NCBI GenBank assembly: GCA_964476155.1
Contig: CAYYYS010000053.1
Location: forward strand, 1-17,243
Origin: JAHIYU01 sp964476155
GTDB taxonomy: Bacteria > Krumholzibacteriota > Krumholzibacteriia > LZORAL124-64-63
Direction of reading: 5' to 3'
Length of the DNA: 17,243 bases
Notes under the pieces: generated by a model
Told to the model about the DNA's origin: nothing
The model's input: only the letters and a program-made list of their open reading frames with translations
Databases searched by the model: none
Translations under genes and position numbers: made by a program
In this document: piece after piece, positions 1-7,329 of the stretch
Position numbering within the stretch: position 1 is the first letter of the stretch
Layout of the letters: each line of letters begins with the position of its first letter

Positions 1-55
1 CCGCGAGGGTGGTCGGACCGTGGGCGCCGGCGTCGTCGCCAAGATCATCGAGTAA
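1..55 (+). CDS. tuf: Elongation factor Tu, C-terminal end (partial)
   Basis: Only the last 17 codons and the TAA stop (53-55) are present, reading REGGRTVGAGVVAKIIE from base 2. This is the highly conserved end of domain 3 of EF-Tu, the GTPase that delivers aminoacyl-tRNA to the ribosome. The gene begins upstream of the window. Its place just before rpsJ matches the common str-S10 arrangement (fusA-tuf-rpsJ), so the str operon genes probably lie to the left, which is inference. The fragment is too short to judge anything else about the protein. Confidence 0.93.
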   Translation, partial: REGGRTVGAGVVAKIIE

Positions 56-62
56 TACAGAC

Positions 63-86
63 CGGCCGGGCCATGTGGCCCGGCCG
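63..86 (+). other. Perfect 10-bp hairpin in the tuf-rpsJ gap
   Basis: CGGCCGGGCC (63-72) is an exact reverse complement of GGCCCGGCCG (77-86), with a four-base ATGT loop. It begins 8 bases after the tuf stop. No T-run follows, so it is not a canonical intrinsic terminator. It could protect the tuf 3' end, cause partial termination, or form part of an S10 leader; in E. coli L4 controls the S10 operon through leader hairpins, but no homology to that leader is visible here. The rest of the gap (87-196) shows no convincing promoter. Confidence 0.6.
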
Positions 87-196
87 ACGCTTCCCGGCTT
101 CGTGTCGGGGTGCGAAAGGTGAGCAGGCGCCGTGAGGCCCTGAACGGGTCGGAGACGGCGAGGCTGGAGTAGCCATCGCAAGCGAAGGAGACCGAA

Positions 197-505
197 TTGG
201 CCAGACAGAAGATCAAGATCAGGCTTAAGGCGTATGAGCCGGCGGTTCTCGACCGCTCCGCCCAGATCATCGTGCAGACCGCCTTGAAGACCGGCGCCCT
301 GGTGCGCGGCCCCGTGCCGCTGCCGACCAGGCGCTCGGTTTATACCGTGTTGCGGTCGCCCCACGTGGACAAGAAATCACGTGAGCAGTTCGAGATGAGG
401 ATCCACAAGCGTCTCATCGAGATCGAGAATTCTACGCCGCAGACGACCGAATTTCTGAAGAAGCTCACGCTGCCTGCCAGCGTGGACGTTGAAATCAAGG
501 TCTGA
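197..505 (+). CDS. rpsJ: 30S ribosomal protein S10 (NusE)
   Basis: The product is 102 aa, close to the 103 aa of E. coli S10. The start is TTG at 197, giving MARQKIKIRLKAYEP, with AAGGAG at 185-190 six bases upstream. The S10 core motif RGPVPLPTRR (residues 37-46) and the following SPHVDKKSREQFE segment are intact. S10 sits in the 30S head. In bacteria it also acts as NusE, linking RNA polymerase through NusB and NusG to antitermination complexes and translation (known for the family). It is the first gene of the S10 block, after a 141-nt gap from tuf and 29 nt ahead of rplC. Confidence 0.97.
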   Translation: MARQKIKIRLKAYEPAVLDRSAQIIVQTALKTGALVRGPVPLPTRRSVYTVLRSPHVDKKSREQFEMRIHKRLIEIENSTPQTTEFLKKLTLPASVDVEIKV

Positions 506-534
506 GGCGAGGACAAGGGAGCCAGGGAGCAGCC

Positions 535-1155
535 ATGAACGGACTGATCGGCAAGAAGATCGGCATGACCCGCATCTTCGACGAAGATGGGCGCCACATC
601 CCGGTAACGGTGATTGAGGCCGGCCCTTGCGTCGTGACGCAGGTCAAGACTACCGAGAAGGACGGCTACGGCGCCGTGCAACTCGGATTCGGCGGCCGCA
701 AGGCCTCCAGAACCACGATGCCCATGCAGGGTCATTTCCGCCAGGCCGGCGTCGAGCCCGTGCACATCATGCGCGAGTTCGTCACGACCGGAGACGAGGA
801 AGTCGCTCTGGGTGATTCGATCAGCGTCTCGATCCTCGAAGGCATCGAGCGCGTCGACGTGACCGGCGTGACCAAGGGCCGTGGTTTCACGGGCCATATC
901 AAGCGCTGGAACCAGCACCGCGGCCCCGACGGCCACGGCAGCAAGAACGTGCGCATGTCGGGTTCGATCGGCATGCACACCAAGCCGGGCCGCGTGTTCA
1001 AGAACACGCACATGGCCGGCCAGTACGGCAACAAGCGTGAAACGAAGAAGAACCTGACGGTCGTTCGCGTCGACCCCGAGCGTAATCTGCTCCTGGTCAA
1101 GGGCAGCGTGCCCGGCAGCAAGAACGGTCTTGTCCTCATCCGGGTCAGCGGCTGA
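535..1155 (+). CDS. rplC: 50S ribosomal protein L3
   Basis: The 206-aa product matches the usual bacterial size (209 in E. coli). It starts MNGLIGKKIGMTRIF, the standard L3 N terminus, and carries the L3 signature GVTKGRGFTGHIKRW at residues 111-125. The GSIG (143-146), PGRVF (151-155) and MAGQYG (160-165) elements of the long loop that reaches towards the peptidyl-transferase centre are also present. L3 is an early 50S assembly protein binding 23S rRNA near its 3' end. An AGGGAG-type ribosome site lies just ahead of the ATG. It lies between rpsJ and rplD, as in almost all bacteria, with no sign of frame damage. Confidence 0.97.
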   Translation: MNGLIGKKIGMTRIFDEDGRHIPVTVIEAGPCVVTQVKTTEKDGYGAVQLGFGGRKASRTTMPMQGHFRQAGVEPVHIMREFVTTGDEEVALGDSISVSILEGIERVDVTGVTKGRGFTGHIKRWNQHRGPDGHGSKNVRMSGSIGMHTKPGRVFKNTHMAGQYGNKRETKKNLTVVRVDPERNLLLVKGSVPGSKNGLVLIRVSG

Positions 1156-1195
1156 GCAACCGGATTCATCGAAACGCAGGTGCGAGGTAATTAAG

Positions 1196-1825
1196 ATGGC
1201 GACCGCGAGCCTTTACAACCGCAACGGAGAATCGCTCGGCAGCGTAGATCTGCCCGATGCGTTGTTCGCCCAGGCGGTGCACAAGCAGTCCCTCTACGAG
1301 TCCGTGCGCAACTATCTGGCCAACCAGCGCCAGGGTACGCACGACACGCAGACGAGGGCCGAAAACGCCCACTCGGGTGCCAAACTCTACCGCCAGAAGG
1401 GCACCGGTCGGGCCCGGGCGGGTAGCGCCCGTTCGCCGCTGCGTATCGGCGGCGGCATCACCTTCGGTCCGCATCCGCGCGACTACAGCTACAAGCTGCC
1501 CAAGAAGGTGAAGCGACTGGCCCTGAGGTCCGCACTCAGCGATCGCGCCAACAACGAGCGCGTGATCGTGGTAGAGGACTTCGCAATGGACGCTCCCAAG
1601 ACGGCCGAGATGGCTCGGCTGCTCGGCGGCATGTCTCTCGAGGGTCGGCACACCCTGGTGGTTCTGCCCCAGGATGCGGACAACATTTACAAGTCGCTGC
1701 GGAATCTCAAGGGTGTGCGCGTCCTGCGCCACACCGATCTGAACGCTTACACGATCCTCTGGGCGGACAATCTCGTGTTCACCAAGACTTCGTTGAGCGG
1801 CGTGGAGGAGGTGTTCGGATCGTGA
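1196..1825 (+). CDS. rplD: 50S ribosomal protein L4
   Basis: The product is 209 aa (201 in E. coli). I chose ATG 1196 (MATASLYNRN) because GAGGT at 1184-1188 is well placed. A longer in-frame start at 1130 would lie inside rplC and add 22 residues unlike L4. The globular domain is interrupted at about residues 45-95 by the extended arm containing QKGTGRARAG and SARSPLRIGGG, which in L4 reaches into the peptide exit tunnel. L4 helps 23S rRNA domain I fold, and in gammaproteobacteria it represses its own operon; whether it does so here is unknown. The TGA stop overlaps the GTG start of rplW, so translation is probably coupled. Confidence 0.96.
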   Translation: MATASLYNRNGESLGSVDLPDALFAQAVHKQSLYESVRNYLANQRQGTHDTQTRAENAHSGAKLYRQKGTGRARAGSARSPLRIGGGITFGPHPRDYSYKLPKKVKRLALRSALSDRANNERVIVVEDFAMDAPKTAEMARLLGGMSLEGRHTLVVLPQDADNIYKSLRNLKGVRVLRHTDLNAYTILWADNLVFTKTSLSGVEEVFGS

Positions 1826-2112
1826 AGGATCTGAGCAAAGTCATCCAGCGTCCCTTGATCACCGAGCGGGGCAGCATGCTGCGGATTGAGAAGAACCAGT
1901 ACTTCTTCGAGGTCGTGCCCGCTGCCAACAAGCATGAGATCAAGCAGGCCGTCGAGCTCTACTTCGGCGTGAAGGTGGAGTCGGTTCGGACCATGAACAT
2001 GCGGGGCAAGATCAAGCGGATGGGCCGGTTCACCGGCAAGCGCGCCGATTGGAAGAAGGCCATCGTGACCTTGGCCGATGGCGAAGTCATCGATACCTTC
2101 GACAACGTCTAG
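1822..2112 (+). CDS. rplW: 50S ribosomal protein L23
   Basis: The product is 96 aa, typical for L23. It starts at GTG 1822, overlapping the rplD stop in a GTGA junction, with a strong GGAGGAGGT at 1804-1812 inside the end of rplD. The sequence shows the L23 features VIQRPLITERG (residues 7-17), FFEVVPAANKHEIKQAVE (28-45) and the basic hairpin GKIKRMGRFTGKR (62-74). L23 lies at the polypeptide tunnel exit and is the main docking site for trigger factor and SRP (family knowledge). The four-base overlap with rplD suggests near-equal synthesis of L4 and L23. Confidence 0.95.
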   Translation: MKDLSKVIQRPLITERGSMLRIEKNQYFFEVVPAANKHEIKQAVELYFGVKVESVRTMNMRGKIKRMGRFTGKRADWKKAIVTLADGEVIDTFDNV

Positions 2113-2120
2113 GTTCGTTC

Positions 2121-2138
2121 GCCGCTGCACGAAGCGGC
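2121..2138 (+). other. Intercistronic hairpin between rplW and rplB
   Basis: GCCGCT (2121-2126) pairs perfectly with AGCGGC (2133-2138) around a six-base loop, 8 bases after the rplW stop. Only TT follows, so termination is unlikely. It ends before the purine-rich ribosome site of rplB (GAGGATAGGGGAAG). Confidence 0.45.
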
Positions 2139-2157
2139 TTGAGGATAGGGGAAGACA

Positions 2158-2985
2158 ATGGGTATCAAAAAACTGAAGCCCGTGACGCCCGGACAGCGAT
2201 TCCGCACGGTCTCCGACTTCAGCGAGCTGACGACGGACCGTCCCGAGAAGTCGCTGCTGGAGCCGATTAGCAAGTCCGGCGGCCGCAACAACAAGGGCCG
2301 GATCACGTGCCGTCATCGCGGTGGCGGTCACAAGCGCCGTTACCGTCGGATCGACTTCAAGCGCGACAAGCAGGGCGTGCCCGCTCGCGTCGCCACCATC
2401 GAGTACGATCCGAACCGCAGCGCACGTATCGCCCTGCTGCACTATGCCGACGGCGAGAAGCGCTACATCATCTGGCCCAACGGCCTGAAGGTGAACGACA
2501 CGGTGTTGGCCGGTGAAGAGGCCGGATTCAGCGTGGGCAACTGCATGCCCCTGCACCGGATCCCCCTGGGTACCGTGATCCACAACGTGGAACTGCAGAT
2601 CGGCCGCGGCGGGCAGATCGTGCGCAGCGCCGGATCCTTCGCCCAGGTGCTGGCCAAGGAGGGCGACTACGTCACCCTGCGCCTACCCAGCGGCGAGGTG
2701 CGGATGGTACACAACAGGTGTTACGCGACCATCGGTGAGGTAGGTAATTCGACCCACGAGAACGTCGTGATCGGTAAGGCCGGCAAGACCCGCTGGCTGG
2801 GCCGGCGCCCCAAGGTGCGCGGTGTGGCCATGAACCCCGTCGATCACCCCCATGGTGGCGGCGAAGGCAAGACCTCCGGTGGTCGACACCCGGTGTCGCC
2901 CTGGGGACAGCCTGCCAAGGGTTTCAAGACGCGTCGCAAGAAGCCGTCCGACCGCTTCATCGTGCGTCGCCGGAAAAAGAAGTAA
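2158..2985 (+). CDS. rplB: 50S ribosomal protein L2
   Basis: The 275-aa product (273 in E. coli) starts MGIKKLKPVTPGQR. The N-terminal OB-like half contains the RNA-binding stretch GRNNKGRITCRHRGGGHKRR (residues 41-60). The C-terminal half carries VDHPHGGGEGKTSGGRHPVS, and the conserved histidine near the peptidyl-transferase centre (E. coli His229) corresponds to His230 here. The basic end RFIVRRRKKK is intact. L2 is essential for subunit association and for peptidyl-transferase activity in reconstitution. It lies between rplW and rpsS in the standard order, with gaps of 45 and 54 nt that each contain a small hairpin. Confidence 0.97.
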   Translation: MGIKKLKPVTPGQRFRTVSDFSELTTDRPEKSLLEPISKSGGRNNKGRITCRHRGGGHKRRYRRIDFKRDKQGVPARVATIEYDPNRSARIALLHYADGEKRYIIWPNGLKVNDTVLAGEEAGFSVGNCMPLHRIPLGTVIHNVELQIGRGGQIVRSAGSFAQVLAKEGDYVTLRLPSGEVRMVHNRCYATIGEVGNSTHENVVIGKAGKTRWLGRRPKVRGVAMNPVDHPHGGGEGKTSGGRHPVSPWGQPAKGFKTRRKKPSDRFIVRRRKKK

Positions 2986-2998
2986 CGACTGTACGGTT

Positions 2999-3015
2999 CG
3001 CGGCCTGACGCCGCG
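2999..3015 (+). other. Intercistronic hairpin between rplB and rpsS
   Basis: CGCGGC (2999-3004) and GCCGCG (3010-3015) form a perfect 6-bp stem with a five-base loop. It lies between the rplB stop and the rpsS ribosome site GGAGG (3025-3029). No T-run follows. Confidence 0.42.
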
Positions 3016-3039
3016 CTCCCGGACGGAGGATGGAAAAGC

Positions 3040-3315
3040 ATGGCTCGTTCGATCAAGAAGGGACCGTTCGTCGACGATCACTTGCGTCGCAAGGTCGTCG
3101 AGATGAATGACAGGGGCGACAAGCGGGTCGTTAAGACCTGGTCGCGTCGCTCGACCGTCATTCCCGATTTTCTGGGACACACCATCGCCGTGCACAACGG
3201 CAAGCAGTTCATTCCGGTGTATGTCCAGGAGAACATGGTGGGTCACAAGCTGGGCGAGTTTGCGCCGACGCGGACCTACCGGGGCCACTCCAGCAAGAGC
3301 GGCAAGAAAGTTTAA
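3040..3315 (+). CDS. rpsS: 30S ribosomal protein S19
   Basis: The product is 91 aa, the normal S19 length. The sequence MARSIKKGPFVDDHL is a textbook S19 start, and the family signature is covered by IAVHNGKQFIPVYVQENMVG (residues 49-68), followed by GHKLGEFAPTRTYRGH. S19 lies in the 30S head, contacts S13 and is close to the A-site finger and decoding tRNA. GGAGG at 3025-3029 supports ATG 3040; an ATG at 3030 is out of frame and too close to the ribosome site. The gene is followed 28 nt later by rplV. Confidence 0.97.
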   Translation: MARSIKKGPFVDDHLRRKVVEMNDRGDKRVVKTWSRRSTVIPDFLGHTIAVHNGKQFIPVYVQENMVGHKLGEFAPTRTYRGHSSKSGKKV

Positions 3316-3343
3316 TGAACGCCACTAGGCGGAGGTAAGACAG

Positions 3344-3691
3344 ATGGATGGCCGTGCCGTCACAAGGTTCGTGAGAATATCGCCCCGGAAGGCCCGCATC
3401 GTGGCCGACCTGGTGCGTGGAAAGCGCGTGGATCAGGCCCTGGAGATTCTCGGTCTGACCGCCAAGAAAGCGTCCCCGATCCTGAGTAAGACGATTGCGT
3501 CGGCCACGGCCAACGCGCGCGTCGGCGGGGCCGAAGAAGTCAGACGCGAAGATTCCGGCTTCGTCGTCAAGGAGATCAAGGTCGATGAGGGGCCGACCAT
3601 GAAGAGGATCCGTCCTCGCGCCCAGGGTAGGGCGTATCGGATTCTCAAGCGCACCAGCCATATTCAGGTGACGGTTTCTCCGGTCCAGTAG
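3344..3691 (+). CDS. rplV: 50S ribosomal protein L22
   Basis: The product is 115 aa (110 in E. coli). It starts at ATG 3344 behind an excellent GGAGGT (3331-3336). The N-terminal part RFVRISPRKARIVADLVRGK (residues 8-27) is the L22 RNA-binding core. The long beta-hairpin that lines the exit tunnel is represented by GPTMKRIRPRAQGRAYRI (86-103), and the end HIQVTVSPVQ matches the family. In other bacteria, changes in this hairpin affect macrolide susceptibility; none is evident here. A 67-nt gap before rpsC shows no strong hairpin or promoter. Confidence 0.96.
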   Translation: MDGRAVTRFVRISPRKARIVADLVRGKRVDQALEILGLTAKKASPILSKTIASATANARVGGAEEVRREDSGFVVKEIKVDEGPTMKRIRPRAQGRAYRILKRTSHIQVTVSPVQ

Positions 3692-3758
3692 GACGGAACG
3701 CCGTGTGAACGATCGGCCGTAAAACAGCGGCACGGTCTGGGCAGAGGAAAGGACGAGC

Positions 3759-4433
<675 letters not shown>

Positions 4434-4481
4434 GACGATAGACCCAGCACGGCGCAGGCCGGCGGGAGAGGATAACGAGTC

Positions 4482-4895
4482 ATGTTGATGCCGAAGAGGA
4501 CCAAGTTCCGCAAGACCCACAAGGGTCGCATGAAAGGTGTCGCGTTTCGCGGCTCCAGCGTGTCCTTTGGCGATTTCGGTCTCCAGGCCGTCGAGTGCGG
4601 CTGGATCACGAGTCGTCAGATCGAGGCCGCCCGTATCGCTATTACGCGCTCGATCAAGCGCATGGGCAAGGTCTGGATCCGGGTCTTCCCGGACAAGCCG
4701 ATCACGTTGAAGCCGGCCGAGACCCGTATGGGCAAGGGCAAGGGTAACCCGGAGTACTGGGTCGCCGTGGTCAAGCCCGGACGCATGCTCTACGAGATCA
4801 ACGGCGTGTCCCCCGAGCAGGCCAAAGAGGCCTTCCGCCTGGGGGCGGCCAAGCTGCCCTTCAAGACGCGCGTCGTCAGCAGAGCTGGAGAGTGA
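4482..4895 (+). CDS. rplP: 50S ribosomal protein L16
   Basis: The product is 137 aa (136 in E. coli). It starts MLMPKRTKFRKTHKGRMKG, the canonical L16 opening with Met in place of the usual Gln at residue 3. The signature region around RMGKGKGNPEYWVAVVKPGR (residues 82-101) and the end KLPFKTRVV are intact. L16 lies between the A-site tRNA elbow and the peptidyl-transferase centre and is a late assembly protein. The TGA stop at 4893-4895 sits just before the rpmC start, and the end of rplP supplies that gene's ribosome site. Confidence 0.96.
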   Translation: MLMPKRTKFRKTHKGRMKGVAFRGSSVSFGDFGLQAVECGWITSRQIEAARIAITRSIKRMGKVWIRVFPDKPITLKPAETRMGKGKGNPEYWVAVVKPGRMLYEINGVSPEQAKEAFRLGAAKLPFKTRVVSRAGE

Positions 4896-4900
4896 TCGAG

Positions 4901-5098
4901 ATGAAGAAAGCCCACGAATTCCGGGATATGTCCGTGGAAGAGCTGGAGAGCCTCGTGACCGAGAAGTCCGAAGACCTGCTCAATATGCGGATGAAGCTGA
5001 AGATGCGTCGGATGGACAATCCCTTGTCCGTTCGTATAGCTCGACGTGAGCTGGCCGTTATCAAGACGGTCATGACCGAGAAGAAGTCAGGACGCTAG
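4901..5098 (+). CDS. rpmC: 50S ribosomal protein L29
   Basis: The product is 65 aa starting MKKAHEFRDMSVEELESL, the usual L29 pattern of a long two-helix hairpin. A GTG at 4892 would give three extra residues and overlap rplP. I prefer ATG 4901 because GGAG at 4887-4890 is ten bases upstream of it but only one base from the GTG. The signature segment ESLVTEKSEDLLNMRMKLKM is followed by VRIARRELAVIKTVM. L29 sits beside L23 at the tunnel exit. The TAG stop lies in the loop of a terminator-like hairpin (5090-5112). Confidence 0.93.
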   Translation: MKKAHEFRDMSVEELESLVTEKSEDLLNMRMKLKMRRMDNPLSVRIARRELAVIKTVMTEKKSGR

Positions 5099-5112
5099 AG
5101 CGTCCGGTTTTT
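5090..5112 (+). terminator. Terminator-like hairpin on the rpmC stop codon
   Basis: GGACGC (5090-5095) pairs exactly with GCGTCC (5100-5105) around a TAGA loop that contains the rpmC stop. GG and then five T (5108-5112) follow. Stem, tetraloop and T-run have the form of a short intrinsic terminator or attenuator. The stem is only 6 bp, and ribosomes terminating at the stop codon would occlude it, so termination is probably partial. It coincides approximately with the classical S10/spc operon boundary, one gene earlier than in E. coli, where rpsQ ends the S10 operon. Confidence 0.55.
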
Positions 5113-5113
5113 A

Positions 5114-5133
5114 CCCGCGGCTTTGCCCGTGGG
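5114..5133 (+). other. Second hairpin in the rpmC-rpsQ gap
   Basis: CCCGCGG (5114-5120) pairs with CCGTGGG (5127-5133) with one G-T wobble and a six-base loop. It begins two bases after the T-run of the preceding hairpin and ends before the ribosome site GGGAGACGAGAG of rpsQ. Confidence 0.42.
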
Positions 5134-5147
5134 ACGGGAGACGAGAG

Positions 5148-5411
5148 ATGACGCAGTCGGAGAGGAACCTGAGGGCCACGCGGATCGGAACCGTCGTGTC
5201 CGACAAGATGGACAAGACCGTGGTCGTGAAGATCGACCGCCGCTTTCCGCACCCCCTCTATAAGCGGATCATCAACCGCTCGATGAAGATCCAGGCCCAC
5301 GACGAGGCCAATGAGTGCAATGCCGGCGACACCGTGAAGGTCATGGCGACGCGGCCCTACTCCAAGTCAAAGCGCTGGCGAGTGGCCGAAATCCTCGAGC
5401 GCGCGAAGTAG
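5148..5411 (+). CDS. rpsQ: 30S ribosomal protein S17
   Basis: The product is 87 aa (84 in E. coli) with the five-strand OB fold expected for S17. The segment RIGTVVSDKMDKTVVVKIDR (residues 12-31) is the family opening. Its end AGDTVKVMATRPYSKSKRWR (58-77) includes the conserved RPYSK..RW motif. S17 is a primary 16S rRNA-binding protein of the 30S body. If the hairpin at 5090-5112 acts as a terminator, rpsQ would be the first gene of the downstream transcription unit. Only 16 nt separate it from rplN. Confidence 0.96.
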   Translation: MTQSERNLRATRIGTVVSDKMDKTVVVKIDRRFPHPLYKRIINRSMKIQAHDEANECNAGDTVKVMATRPYSKSKRWRVAEILERAK

Positions 5412-5427
5412 CCAGGGAGAACAGGCA

Positions 5428-5796
5428 ATGATCCAGGAATACACGATGCTGAACATCGCGGACAACTCGGGGGCCAAGACCGCCCAGTGTATCCGCGTAC
5501 TGGGAGGGACGCGCAGGCGTTACGCCCATGTCGGCGACATCATCGTTTGCGCCGTCAAGAGCGCCATCCCCAACGGTAATGTCAAGAAGGGGACAGTGGT
5601 CAAGGCGGTCGTCGTCCGTACCCGCAAGGAGATCGGACGCAAGGACGGGACCTACATCCGCTTCGGCGAGAACTCCGCCGTCATCATTGGTGACGACCAG
5701 GAGCCCGTGGGCACGCGTATCTTCGGCCCGGTCGCCCGGGAACTTCGCGAGAAGAAGTTCATGAAGATCGTCTCGCTCGCGCCGGAGGTGCTGTGA
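5428..5796 (+). CDS. rplN: 50S ribosomal protein L14
   Basis: The product is 122 aa, exactly the typical L14 length. It starts MIQEYTMLNIADNSGAK, and the L14 signature falls at residues 59-85, beginning KAVVVRTRKEIGRKDGTYI. L14 is on the intersubunit face of the 50S, contacts 16S rRNA helix 14, and is the binding platform for the silencing factor RsfS. The TGA stop overlaps the rplX ATG by one base (TGATG), so the two are very probably translationally coupled. Confidence 0.97.
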   Translation: MIQEYTMLNIADNSGAKTAQCIRVLGGTRRRYAHVGDIIVCAVKSAIPNGNVKKGTVVKAVVVRTRKEIGRKDGTYIRFGENSAVIIGDDQEPVGTRIFGPVARELREKKFMKIVSLAPEVL

Positions 5797-6110
5797 TGCA
5801 CATCAAGAAGAAGGACAAGGTCCGGGTCGTCGCCGGCAATCACAAGGGTCTCGAGGGTGAAGTCCTGAAGGTCTTCCCCGACAGCGGCCGCGTGATCGTC
5901 GAGAAGGTGAACCTGATCAAGCGCCATACGCGACAGTCCAAGCAGGCGCCGCAGGGTGGCATCATCGAGAAGGAAGCCACGATCGAGGCCTCCAACGTGA
6001 TGTTGATCTGCCCCAAGTGCGGCAAAGCCGCTCGCACCGGCACCGAAGTGCTGACGGACGGTTCGCGCGTGAGAACCTGCAAGCAGTGCGGCGAGATGCT
6101 CGCCAACTAG
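5796..6110 (+). CDS. rplX: 50S ribosomal protein L24, zinc-finger type
   Basis: The product is 104 aa from ATG 5796, which shares its A with the rplN stop. GGAGG at 5784-5788 is seven bases from this ATG. A GTG at 5793 would only add one Met. The N-terminal KOW domain is MHIKKKDKVRVVAGNHKGLE (1-20), and NLIKRHTRQ follows at 39-47. The C-terminal part has two CxxC pairs, CPKC (Cys72, Cys75) and CKQC (Cys95, Cys98). This is the cysteine-containing form of L24 found in many bacteria, which likely binds one zinc. L24 starts 50S assembly on 23S rRNA domain I. Confidence 0.95.
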   Translation: MHIKKKDKVRVVAGNHKGLEGEVLKVFPDSGRVIVEKVNLIKRHTRQSKQAPQGGIIEKEATIEASNVMLICPKCGKAARTGTEVLTDGSRVRTCKQCGEMLAN

Positions 6111-6135
6111 CCGTCCAGGCAGGAGGATAGAAGAA

Positions 6136-6678
6136 ATGTCGAAGCCGAGGCTGAAAGAAATTTACGAGGGCGATGTCCGGTCGGCCATGACGGACAAATT
6201 CGGGTTCAAGAACTCGATGATGATCCCCAGGCCGATCAAGATCGTGCTCAACATGGGCATGGGCCGCGCCATCCAGAATCCCAAGATTCTGGAGAACGCG
6301 CTTGCCGACCTGGAAGTCATCGCGGGGCAGAAGCCCGTGCAGACCAGGGCCCGCAAGTCGATCTCGAACTTCAAGTTGCGCGAGGGAATGCCCATCGGCG
6401 CCCGTGTGACCCTGCGCGGCGAGCGCATGTGGGAGTTCATGGACCGGTTCATCAACTTTACCCTGCCCCGCATCCGTGACTTCCGGGGAGTCTCGGACCG
6501 GTTGAGCGGCAGTGGTGACTACACGATCGGTCTGAAGGACCAGTTGGTTTTTCCCGAGATCAACTTCGACAAGGTGGATGAGCCGCGGGGCATGAACATC
6601 ACCTTCGTGACGACCGCCAAGAACGACGAAGAGGGCCGGGAGCTGCTGAAGCAGCTGGGCATGCCCTTCCGGCGCTAG
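6136..6678 (+). CDS. rplE: 50S ribosomal protein L5
   Basis: The product is 180 aa (179 in E. coli). It shows the L5 features IVLNMGMGRAIQNPK (residues 36-50), GQKPVQTRARKSISNFKLRE (64-83), GARVTLRGERMWEF (88-101) and the C-terminal segment VFPEINFDKV. L5 binds 5S rRNA with L18 and touches the P-site tRNA elbow and S13 (family knowledge). GCAGGAGGA precedes the ATG. I looked near the start for the S8-binding stem that controls the E. coli spc operon but saw no obvious equivalent. It is 13 nt upstream of rpsN. Confidence 0.96.
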   Translation: MSKPRLKEIYEGDVRSAMTDKFGFKNSMMIPRPIKIVLNMGMGRAIQNPKILENALADLEVIAGQKPVQTRARKSISNFKLREGMPIGARVTLRGERMWEFMDRFINFTLPRIRDFRGVSDRLSGSGDYTIGLKDQLVFPEINFDKVDEPRGMNITFVTTAKNDEEGRELLKQLGMPFRR

Positions 6679-6691
6679 AGGAGGAATCGAA

Positions 6692-6877
6692 TTGGCCAAG
6701 AAGTCGCTGATCGCCAAGGCCAACCGGCCGCCCAAGTACAAGGTGAGGGCGTACAACCGCTGCCGCCGTTGTGGCAGGTCGAGGGCATATTACCGGAAGT
6801 TCGGCGTCTGCCGCATCTGCTTCCGCGAACTGGCGCTGCAGGGCGATCTGCCCGGCGTCGTCAAGTCGAGCTGGTAA
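6692..6877 (+). CDS. rpsN: 30S ribosomal protein S14, type Z
   Basis: The product is 61 aa, the short zinc-binding class of S14 (the zinc-free class is about 100 aa). Two CxxC pairs, Cys24-Cys27 and Cys40-Cys43, bracket GRSRAYYRKFGV. The C terminus GVVKSSW is typical. The start is TTG at 6692, giving MAKKSLIAKANRPPKYKV; AGGAGG at 6679-6684 sits seven bases away, directly after the rplE stop. S14 lies in the 30S head near S3, S10 and S19. Position between rplE and rpsH is standard. Confidence 0.96.
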   Translation: MAKKSLIAKANRPPKYKVRAYNRCRRCGRSRAYYRKFGVCRICFRELALQGDLPGVVKSSW

Positions 6878-6899
6878 CACGCTGCGAGGAGCTTGAGAA

Positions 6900-7307
6900 A
6901 TGAGCATGACCGATCCCATCGCGGATATGCTGACGCGCATCCGGAACGCCATACAGGCCGGCCACCGCAAGGTGGAGATGCCTGCGTCGAACACGAAGAA
7001 GGCCCTGGCCCATCTGCTCCAAGAGCAGGGCTATGTGACCGGTGTCGAGGAAATCGATGACGGTCCGCAGGGTGTGGTGCGCATCACGCTGAAGTACTTC
7101 GATCGCAACGGCAAGCAGGCCGGTGTCATCGAAGGCATCCAGCGCGTGAGCAAGCCGGGCCGACGGATCTACGCCGACAAGAGCAGCATTCCGAAGGTCC
7201 GAGGCGGCTACGGAATCGCGATCGTATCGACCAACCAGGGAATCATGACCGACCACCAGTGCCGTCGCAACGGCGTGGGTGGCGAGATTCTCTGCGAGGT
7301 CTGGTAA
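6900..7307 (+). CDS. rpsH: 30S ribosomal protein S8
   Basis: The product is 135 aa (130 in E. coli). The start is MSMTDPIADMLTRIRNA, with AGGAG at 6887-6891 eight bases before ATG 6900. The C-terminal RNA-binding domain has VSTNQGIMTDHQCRRNGVGG (residues 109-128) and ends GEILCEVW, the S8 hallmark. S8 is a primary binder of the 16S rRNA central domain and represses the spc operon in E. coli; regulation here is not evident from sequence. The rplF ribosome site follows 9 bases after the stop. Confidence 0.96.
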   Translation: MSMTDPIADMLTRIRNAIQAGHRKVEMPASNTKKALAHLLQEQGYVTGVEEIDDGPQGVVRITLKYFDRNGKQAGVIEGIQRVSKPGRRIYADKSSIPKVRGGYGIAIVSTNQGIMTDHQCRRNGVGGEILCEVW

Positions 7308-7329
7308 CAGACGGGCAGGAGGAAGACCC

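Noticed and set aside
1130..1195. Upstream in-frame start for rplD inside rplC
   Set aside because: The extra 22 residues do not resemble L4, and the ATG at 1196 has a well-spaced GAGGT.
6111..6135. Possible S8-binding regulatory stem near the rplE start
   Set aside because: The gap is only 25 nt of purine-rich ribosome site and I saw no stem resembling the known S8 target.
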